DNA of 64,000 nt. It comes from Aggregatilinea lenta (GTDB lineage Bacteria > Chloroflexota > Anaerolineae > Aggregatilineales > Aggregatilineaceae). The notes below the pieces were generated by a model that was not told where the DNA came from, did no database searches, and saw nothing but the letters and a program-made list of their open reading frames with translations. The stretch covers positions 682,001 to 746,000 of the forward strand of contig NZ_BFCB01000002.1 of assembly GCF_003569045.1 (NCBI RefSeq), written 5' to 3'. Made by a program: the position numbers and the translations under genes. Positions 58,144-64,000 of this stretch are shown piece by piece (position 1 is the first letter of the stretch; the number at the start of each line of letters is the position of its first letter).

Positions 58144-59733
58144 ATGCTAGATCGACCCCATCTCCCCAGACAAATCGTAAGTTTCATTTTACTCCTTGGG
58201 CTAACTGTATCCCTCATAACACCGAACCAAGTGAGCGCTCAGACCAGCCCGACCCTAGGCACCGCAGACTCCTTCGGAGTTCTAGCCGGATCAGCGGTGA
58301 CCAATACGGGTCCATCCGTCATCACCGGCGACCTGGGCGTCTCACCGGGAAGTGCGGTCACGGGATTTCCTCCGGGCACTGTGACAGGAACGACACATTC
58401 GGCTGATGCGGTCGCGATCCAGGCTCAGATCGATGCGGTCGCCGCGTACGGCATACTGGCGAGTGCGCCGTGTGTTAGTGATATGAGCGGCACGGATCTG
58501 GGTGGTTTGACGCTCCCACCCGGAGTCTATTGTTTTGCCGCAGGTGCCCAGTTGACAGGGGCGCTCACGCTCGATGCCGGTGGTGCTTCCAATGCGGTGT
58601 GGATCTTCCAAATGGTCAGTACCCTCACGACCGCAGACGCTTCGTCGGTTAGTGTTATCAATGGCGGGAGCTATTGTAACGTATGGTGGCAGGTTGGCAG
58701 TTCCGCAACGCTTAACACAGGCACCACGTTTGCAGGCAACATTCTCGCGCTCACAAGTATCAGTTTGCTAACAAATGCAAGCGTAGCTGGCCGGGTGTTG
58801 GCGCAAACGGGCGCAGTGACGATGGACAGCAACACTATCTACACGTCGGCTTGCGTTGCCCCGCCACCGCTACCCACAGCAGTGCCGACGGTAGCACCAA
58901 CTGAACCGTCATCACCGGCAACCGATGGAGGGACATCATCGACAACCGATGGGGCCTCGACCACCGATGGGGCGTCGACCACTGATGGGGCATCGGCAAC
59001 CGATGGGGCGTCGACCACTGATGGGGCGCCGACCACTGATGAGGCATTGACAGCCGAGGGGGCATTGCCAATCGTTGGTTTGCCGAACACGGGCGGTGCC
59101 CCTCTACAATCCGCCAATTGGGCTACCAATCCGATGTCACGTCAATCGGCAGATCCGCTGACGATCCCAGATCCGCGTGGTGATCCGGAACCCAGTTTGC
59201 TCGACGGACCTGCTGACGTATTGATGGAAATCCAGATCCCGGCGCTCGACATCATTGCTCCCATACTCAGCGTCGGGCTTGGGGCCGCGAACACGATGGA
59301 TGTGCCCGTAAACATGGCCCCCAGCGATTCCATGTGGCAGACGGTATTCTGGTATCGTGGCAGCAGGATTCCGGGTGACATCGGCACGGCGACGTTCGCC
59401 GGGCATGTGACCGATTTGATTGGGCAGCCCGGTGTTTTCGCCAATCTGCATGATCTACAAATAGGCGACCTCATCGTCGTCCAGGATAAACGAACTGGAC
59501 AAAGTGTTTCCTTCATCGTGACCGAGACGGAGATATACACGAGCCAGGAAGCCGCCGATCCAGCCGTTAATGCCCGAATCTTTGGCTCTATCAGCGAAGT
59601 GGAATCGCATCTGACGTTGATCACCTGTACCGGAGCGTGGGTTGACGGATCATTCGATCGCCATCTGGTCGTTTACGCAACACGCGCGAGTTACCCTGTA
59701 AGCTTAATAAGCCCTGACACTAGTTTTCGTTGA
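58144..59733 (+). CDS. Ice-binding-like (DUF3494) protein fused to a class F-like sortase, with internal LPNTG
   Basis: A 529-residue secreted protein. Signal peptide about 1-32 (cut near VSA-Q). DUF3494 ice-binding-like beta-helix about 38-237 ('SFGVLAG', 'ITGDLGVSPG', 'PPGVYCF', 'CNVWWQVGSSATL'). Thr/Asp/Gly/Ala hexapeptide repeats about 266-306. Sorting motif L-P-N-T-G at 313-317. Then a sortase domain about 360-525, with His421 (FAGHV), Cys495 (LITCTG) and Arg506 (DRHLVVY). The active residues are complete. It may anchor itself or partner proteins to the wall. RBS TAGGAG six bases before ATG. DNA is AT-richer than the flanks. Confidence 0.88.
   Translation: MLDRPHLPRQIVSFILLLGLTVSLITPNQVSAQTSPTLGTADSFGVLAGSAVTNTGPSVITGDLGVSPGSAVTGFPPGTVTGTTHSADAVAIQAQIDAVAAYGILASAPCVSDMSGTDLGGLTLPPGVYCFAAGAQLTGALTLDAGGASNAVWIFQMVSTLTTADASSVSVINGGSYCNVWWQVGSSATLNTGTTFAGNILALTSISLLTNASVAGRVLAQTGAVTMDSNTIYTSACVAPPPLPTAVPTVAPTEPSSPATDGGTSSTTDGASTTDGASTTDGASATDGASTTDGAPTTDEALTAEGALPIVGLPNTGGAPLQSANWATNPMSRQSADPLTIPDPRGDPEPSLLDGPADVLMEIQIPALDIIAPILSVGLGAANTMDVPVNMAPSDSMWQTVFWYRGSRIPGDIGTATFAGHVTDLIGQPGVFANLHDLQIGDLIVVQDKRTGQSVSFIVTETEIYTSQEAADPAVNARIFGSISEVESHLTLITCTGAWVDGSFDRHLVVYATRASYPVSLISPDTSFR
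58940..59067 (+). repeat. 18-bp tandem repeat inside the DUF3494-sortase gene
   Basis: Six to seven imperfect copies of an 18-base unit (core ACCGATGGGGC then TCGACC). It codes for the hexapeptide T-D-G-A-S-T with later copies decaying to TDEALT and AEGALP. It is part of the coding sequence (residues about 266-306), a length-variable stalk. Confidence 0.85.
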
Positions 59734-59792
59734 TGGAACGTTGATGGAAACATCGATGAAAACGTAACCTCCTGGTAAGGTGTGGAGATGCG

Positions 59793-60021
59793 CATCTAGA
59801 GCGTGTTGTACACCTTCTGAGGGAGAAAACGGGCGTCTCACGTGCCCATTGACCTGTGATCCGTAGGGGCGATGCTTGCATCGCCCGTTTGTTGCGGGGG
59901 CAGTTCAGTCCACTTTTTCGTAAGAAGTCGAACACGCAAACACAGATCGTGTCTCCGCCCCTACAGAATATGGGATTCTCCCCTCTCCAACTGGATTTGG
60001 AGAGGGGCCGGGGTGAGGTCT
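59793..60021. repeat. Repeat cluster after the island (gap 59734-60051)
   Basis: GAGCGTGTTGTACACC at about 59797 resembles a MITE-like end. An A2-type unit (GTAGGGGCGATGC, TTGCATCGCCCG) lies at about 59863-59891, and a type B palindrome at about 59982-60017 (CCCCTCTCCAAC, TTTGGAGAGGGG, then CGGGGTGAGGT). No gene. Confidence 0.75.
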
Positions 60022-60051
60022 CTCCGATAACCGGATTGACCGGTTAATCCC

Positions 60052-60750
60052 CTACCCGCCTTCCCACAGGCGTTTCTTCAGCCCGTAGCGCTTCATGTAC
60101 TTGGCGTAACTGCTGCCGCCGTGCACCCACCACGCGCTGCGCCGGGCCACGATCTCGCCGCCCTTGATCGACTCTAGCAGCCCTTCCGCATCGTCGAACG
60201 GCGCGACGCGCATCATCGCGCGCCCGTACTCGTAGGGGATGTGCGCGTCTGATCCGGCGGTGCCCGGCTTGTCGTGCGCCGCTGCATACGCCTGGGCCTT
60301 GAAGTTGTCGCCGTCGAAGAAGCAGCGCGCGTTGAACACCTCGATACAGTCGACGAGATCCACGATCTGGTTCAGGTCTTCCTCCGCCCACGCGCCTTTG
60401 CGCACGCGGTCGAAGGGGTGCGCCACGCTGATCACCGCGCCCTGGTCGCGCAGGCGGCGAATCGTCTCTTGCGGCGTCAGGCGGGCAGGCACGCTCTCCT
60501 TGACGAACCACGCCAGCAACTCGCCCTGCGTGGTCATGACCTCTTCGCCGGGGATGAACAGATCGGGGTCGAGCTGCGCCCAGGTCAGCGCGCCCTCCGC
60601 CGTGTTGTGATCGGTCACCAGAATACGGTTGATGCCGCGCCGTTGGGCCGCGCGCCGCACCTGTTCGATCCGGTTCAGGCAGTCCTTCGACCACTCGGTG
60701 TGGCAGTGCATCTCGATCATCCAGCGATCATCCGCACGCTGCGTCGCCAT
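60052..60750 (-). CDS. PHP-domain phosphoesterase-like protein
   Basis: A 232-residue protein with the PHP fold: 'EMHCHTEWS' (H-x-H, about 14), 'VTDHNTAEG' (about 44), 'GEEVMT' (about 68), 'VAHPFD' (about 109) and 'GSDAHIPYE' (about 166) supply the metal ligands of a trinuclear site. Family members are phosphoesterases. It follows the two-TM gene with stop and start fused as TGATG, so the two are co-transcribed and translationally coupled. Function unknown; may act on nucleotides or sugar phosphates. Confidence 0.85.
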   Translation of the reverse strand: MATQRADDRWMIEMHCHTEWSKDCLNRIEQVRRAAQRRGINRILVTDHNTAEGALTWAQLDPDLFIPGEEVMTTQGELLAWFVKESVPARLTPQETIRRLRDQGAVISVAHPFDRVRKGAWAEEDLNQIVDLVDCIEVFNARCFFDGDNFKAQAYAAAHDKPGTAGSDAHIPYEYGRAMMRVAPFDDAEGLLESIKGGEIVARRSAWWVHGGSSYAKYMKRYGLKKRLWEGG

Positions 60751-61337
60751 CACTCGTTATCCTTCCCATGTTCCGGCGCGGCGGGCATCCAGTGGGCCGC
60801 GTCGGGCGCGTCCAGCGCCGCAATACTCAACAAGAGGCGGCTGTGCGCCGCGTAATACACGATATAGGGCGCGTCGCGCCGCAGCTCGGCGTCGGCGGGC
60901 GGCACGTACGGCGCGAAGCTGTAGTCGTCCACGATGTACGAAAACGGCAGCTCAGGCCGGTGACGCTCCGGCACGCGGATGCGCAACGGGCCACGCGCCC
61001 AGCGCACCGGCTCTTTGCCGAAGGCGTCCGGCACGAACATCGCCACGTTGGTCCACGCCAGCCCACCGAACAACAGCACGAAGAACAAGCCGATGACCGT
61101 GAACACAATTCCGCCGATGGTGACAGCGGGCAGGGTCCCGGCCAGCGCCAGCGCCGCGAACTGGAGCAGCAGCGCCAGCGGGCACATGAGCGCCACCATC
61201 GCCACGACGCCCGCGATCATCACGGTGCGCCGCTGCGCCGCCGTCAGCCGCCCGGTGCGGTTGATCGCCAGCTTCTCGGCCATTTCCGGCGTCGCCGGAG
61301 CCGCTTCATAGGGTGCTTCAGGAGCTTGTTTCGCCAT
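60750..61337 (-). CDS. Two-TM protein of unknown function
   Basis: A 195-residue protein with two long hydrophobic segments (about 38-65 and 75-105), an N-terminal acidic region and a cytoplasmic C-terminal domain of about 90 residues containing 'PFSYIVDDYSFAPYVPP'. Family not recognised. The stop overlaps the start of the PHP gene (TGATG), so the products are probably made together. It may anchor or regulate the PHP protein. First ATG at 61337 used. Confidence 0.6.
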   Translation of the reverse strand: MAKQAPEAPYEAAPATPEMAEKLAINRTGRLTAAQRRTVMIAGVVAMVALMCPLALLLQFAALALAGTLPAVTIGGIVFTVIGLFFVLLFGGLAWTNVAMFVPDAFGKEPVRWARGPLRIRVPERHRPELPFSYIVDDYSFAPYVPPADAELRRDAPYIVYYAAHSRLLLSIAALDAPDAAHWMPAAPEHGKDNE

Positions 61338-61399
61338 AATCCGCCTGCTGCGTGTGCGCCCGCCGATCCACGCCGGAGTATACCATGCCGCCGCTGCGC

Positions 61400-62608
61400 C
61401 TACCGCACGACCACACGCGGACGAATGCGGTAGATCCGGCCTTCCTGCACCGACACGTAAATCCAGCCCTGCCCGTCGACGGCCACATCAACCGGGTGGA
61501 ACGGGTAGAAGCCGCGCCCCATCAGCGACGTCTGCGTCAGCGAAAACGTGTCGGGGTCGTCGCTGGCCGGGGCCAGATAGTCGAACGTGCCGCGCGGCAG
61601 CCCGTCCGCGAACGCCAGCGCGACGACCGCGTAGCCTGCCGGTTCGGGCAGGTTCCACGAGCCGTTGAATGCCACCAGCAGGTCGCCCTGCCAGCCGGGG
61701 AACGCCGCACCGGTATAAAACGCCGCGCCGCTGGGGCTGCTCTGGTAGGGGAACAGATCCGCCGGGCCGTCCGTCTGGCTGCAATCGATCCCGGACGGCG
61801 GCGCCAGGACCGGGTCGATCTGCTGGCCGCCGTAGCAGAAGGGATAGCCGTAGTCCGCGCCCGCTTCAAAACGGTTCAGCTCGTCGGGTGGACGCGCGCT
61901 TTCGCCGGCAATCACCGCGCGGCTCTGGTCCAGAATCCACAGGTCGCCCGTTGCCGGGTTCCACGCAAAGTCGGCGGGCGCGCGCAGCCCGGTCGCCTCG
62001 ACGCGCCGGTCCGAGCCGTCCAGCGCATAGCTGATCAGCGCCCCGCGCCCCTCGGCCACGTCCGCGCATGCACCGCACGGCGCACCGGTGCTCACGTAGA
62101 GGCGCTCGTCCGGCCCCACACCGATCCCGCCCGTCCACAGGCCAGTGTCTATCGCCCAGCCGTCCACCAGCCGGGTCACGGTCGCATCGCCGTCGAGGTC
62201 GTCCACCCGCGCGATGCCGTCCAGATCGACCACGTACAGCGCCCCGTCGTAATACGCCGCGCCGGTCGGCAGACGCAGCCCGCCCGTCACGCGCTCGGCA
62301 GGCTCCATAAAGCGGTCGCCGTCCGTGTCGCGCATCGACCACACCTCGCCGTGCGCCACGTTGAGCACGTACAATGTGCCGTCCGGCGCGATGGCCAGCG
62401 CGCCCAGTTCCGGCACGGCCCGGTCCGGCGGCACGTCGTCGTACACCAGCTCGATGCACGTCGTGTTCGCGTTGCGGTAGGGCAGCAGCACGTAGGCGCA
62501 CGGCGGATCTTGCTGCTGGGCCACGCCAGACGGCGGCTGCGCCGGGGCGAATCGCCACCCGGCGGCGGCCAGCATCAGGGTCAGCCCAACGATGATGAAT
62601 TTTCGCAT
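61400..62608 (-). CDS. Secreted sorbosone/glucose-dehydrogenase-like beta-propeller
   Basis: A 402-residue exported protein: signal peptide (MRKFIIVGLTLMLAA, about 1-22), then a six-bladed propeller of the soluble glucose/sorbosone dehydrogenase type ('ALAIAPDGTLYVLN', 'GLRLPTGAAYYDGALYV', 'FAWNPATGDLWI' (about 250), 'HPVDVAVDGQGWIYVS' (about 370)). The PQQ-binding residues are not clear. Cys pairs (PPCAYV, NTTCIEL; PCGACA; FCYGG ... IDCSQ) suggest disulfides. ATG at 62608 follows AAGG; the longer frame adds 11 unlikely residues. Divergent from the gene at 62761. Confidence 0.72.
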   Translation of the reverse strand: MRKFIIVGLTLMLAAAGWRFAPAQPPSGVAQQQDPPCAYVLLPYRNANTTCIELVYDDVPPDRAVPELGALAIAPDGTLYVLNVAHGEVWSMRDTDGDRFMEPAERVTGGLRLPTGAAYYDGALYVVDLDGIARVDDLDGDATVTRLVDGWAIDTGLWTGGIGVGPDERLYVSTGAPCGACADVAEGRGALISYALDGSDRRVEATGLRAPADFAWNPATGDLWILDQSRAVIAGESARPPDELNRFEAGADYGYPFCYGGQQIDPVLAPPSGIDCSQTDGPADLFPYQSSPSGAAFYTGAAFPGWQGDLLVAFNGSWNLPEPAGYAVVALAFADGLPRGTFDYLAPASDDPDTFSLTQTSLMGRGFYPFHPVDVAVDGQGWIYVSVQEGRIYRIRPRVVVR

Positions 62609-62705
62609 AATAGCCTTATCACGCAGGTCATGAAGCCGCACAAAACGCCCGGCGCGCGATCATAACGCGGGGCGGCGGCGCATACCATTTCGCGCCACAG
62701 CGGGC

Positions 62706-62711
62706 TATACT
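62706..62711 (+). promoter_or_regulatory. -10 box of the GT-C-like gene
   Basis: TATACT (62706-62711), 49 bases before the ATG at 62761. No clear -35. Confidence 0.4.
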
Positions 62712-62760
62712 ACCCCACTATTGGCCCGGTAGACACGTACGCACAGCCTACAAACCGACG

Positions 62761-64000
62761 ATGCAACCCAGCACCTTACCCGGCTCGCCTGAGCCGCCCA
62801 CCCACCGCGTTTCGCCCGCCATCCTCCTGGGCGCGGCCATCCCAATCCAGTGGTCGCTGCTCGTGCCCATGCTGCGGCATACCAGCACCGGCGGCGCGAT
62901 CCTGGACCGCTACAGCACGCGCTACGCGGCAGTACTGGCGGCGAGCGCGCTCGTGCTGCTGGCCTGGATCGCGCTGTTTGCGGCGCGGCGGAGCGTGCTG
63001 CCCCGGCTGGCGGCGATCCCGCCGAGTGTGCATCTGGTAACGGTCGCGCTGATGGGCGCAGGCGCGGCAGCGCTCTTCTTCACGTCGTTCGAGGGTATCG
63101 TGCAGCAGGTCGTGGGGGTCAATGTGGCGCTGGCCGGACTGCTGCTGATCCGCACTCTGCCCGACGGACCCGCGCGTCCGCAGCGCTGGCCGCTGCTGCT
63201 GGCGGGCCTGTGCGCGCTGCTGCTGGCCGTCGTGCTGATCGGCGTGCTGGCGGACCGGCGCTTCTCGCCCGACGAGGCCAACTGGGCGGACATGGCGACC
63301 TCGCCCTACATCGCGGACGGCCTGTATACGCGCACGTGGCTGCAGGAACCCATCGCCATCATCCCCGGCGTGGGCTGGTCCCCGGCGGCCTACGGCTGGC
63401 TGCTGACGCACGTCTCGTTCGACGTGATGGTCGGGCGCGCGTGGAATTTCGCCTTTTACGTGCTGGCCTTCATCGGGATCGCCGCCGTCACGGCACGCCT
63501 GTATTCGTGGCGGGCGGGTCTCGTCAGCGCGTGTTACGCCGCGCTCAGCCAGTCGTTTATCCCCGTGCTCGATTACCGGCCCGATCACCAGCTTCCGGCG
63601 GCGGGCATGCTGCTGCTCTTTGGCGCGATCGTGGCCCGCCAGTCCGCGATCCCGGCGCGGCGCGCAGCGTGGCACGTCGCCACGGGGCTGCTGGCCGTCC
63701 TCGCCCTGGAACTGCACGCGGGCGCGATCGTGTACATCGCCGCGCTCAGCCTGTTTTACGCGGGTGAATGGGCGCTGCGTTCGGCTCGCGCCCGGCGGCT
63801 CGCGGATCTGCGCCCGCTGCTATGGTTCGGCCTGGGCGGGCTGCTCGGCAGCGCGATTTATTACGTCTTCAACATCGATCCGGTGGGCGGGATCGACGCC
63901 TACCTGACGCACCTCGTCGACAATCGCGGCGAGCGCCTGCTCGACAACGCCTACCTCGTGTGGCGCTCCCTGTTCGACCGCACCCTGGCCTGGGCCGCGC
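62761..64000 (+). CDS. GT-C/GT39-like membrane glycosyltransferase, N-terminal part (partial)
   Basis: The frame opened by ATG 62761 stays open to the window end (413 residues visible), so the gene continues beyond. It has about nine membrane segments, starting near residue 19. After the fifth comes a loop with 'RRFSPDEANWADMA' (about 163-176), whose Asp-Glu is placed like the catalytic loop of GT39/GT-C transferases. Not recorded with a stop, so easily missed. Together with the genes at 2325 and 6958 this is the third GT-C-like protein of the window. Confidence 0.7.
   Translation, partial: MQPSTLPGSPEPPTHRVSPAILLGAAIPIQWSLLVPMLRHTSTGGAILDRYSTRYAAVLAASALVLLAWIALFAARRSVLPRLAAIPPSVHLVTVALMGAGAAALFFTSFEGIVQQVVGVNVALAGLLLIRTLPDGPARPQRWPLLLAGLCALLLAVVLIGVLADRRFSPDEANWADMATSPYIADGLYTRTWLQEPIAIIPGVGWSPAAYGWLLTHVSFDVMVGRAWNFAFYVLAFIGIAAVTARLYSWRAGLVSACYAALSQSFIPVLDYRPDHQLPAAGMLLLFGAIVARQSAIPARRAAWHVATGLLAVLALELHAGAIVYIAALSLFYAGEWALRSARARRLADLRPLLWFGLGGLLGSAIYYVFNIDPVGGIDAYLTHLVDNRGERLLDNAYLVWRSLFDRTLAWAA

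Noticed and set aside
58940-59067. Possible CRISPR array
   Set aside because: The 18-base units have no spacers, are in frame and code for hexapeptides of a surface protein.

Overview
The window is 64 kb of GC-rich bacterial DNA, densely coded on both strands. It looks like a chromosome segment from the Chloroflexota (Anaerolineae-like), though no rRNA is present to prove it. The assignment is inferred from an F420-dependent LLM oxidoreductase, an EF-G2-type EF-G paralog, paired Hanks-type kinases, a class F-like sortase joined to a DUF3494 domain, a C39/TPR surface protein, and families of short palindromic repeats in almost every intergenic gap. No tRNA, rRNA, CRISPR array, complete insertion sequence or prophage was seen.

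Layout. 1-1853: end of an ABC-2 exporter operon (two permeases). 2325-5799: large polytopic membrane protein and a secreted protein. 6046-9892: tandem-HTH regulator, GT39-type mannosyltransferase-like protein, degenerate P-loop kinase-like protein, orphan MNT-type nucleotidyltransferase. 10121-17078: VOC protein, TPR protein plus alpha/beta hydrolase, two adjacent Ser/Thr kinases, HpnI-like glycosyltransferase plus YceI-like protein. 17338-21902: AbiEii-like nucleotidyltransferase pair, small membrane protein, EF-G paralog, YgfZ-like protein. 22223-29666: unknown protein, IscA/ErpA protein, MFS transporter with an early in-frame stop, diverged homoserine-kinase-like GHMP protein, SDR plus methyltransferase, GNAT plus histidine kinase. 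29972-40752: fused sugar kinase/nucleotidylyltransferase, LLM oxidoreductase, GH63-like hydrolase, lipoprotein, AMMECR1 protein, then a GNAT, metalloenzyme, methyltransferase and MBL run. 41149-49652: pilin-like protein, MurJ, C39/TPR surface protein, LysM lipoprotein, zinc-ribbon methyltransferase. 49726-53618: K+ channel, then argS, NIF3-like, HAD and dcd. 53993-64000: site-2 protease, multi-sensor histidine kinase, AT-richer island with the DUF3494-LPNTG-sortase fusion, PHP protein, sugar-dehydrogenase-like propeller, and a GT-C protein running off the end.

Three themes stand out. Cell-surface work is prominent: GT-C and GT2 glycosyltransferases, MurJ, lipoproteins, sortase fusion, site-2 protease. 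Signalling is dense: two Ser/Thr kinases, two histidine kinases, a double-HTH regulator. The intergenic DNA is unusual: at least three palindromic repeat types recur in a common arrangement, and one or more MITE-like elements have terminal inverted repeats and possible target duplications.

The most novel candidate is the protein at 58144-59733. It carries an ice-binding-like domain, a hexapeptide-repeat linker, a sortase recognition motif and a complete sortase catalytic domain in one chain. Second is the kinase/uridylyltransferase fusion at 29972-31894. Third is the MFS gene at 23581-24777 with an in-frame TGA at codon 7.
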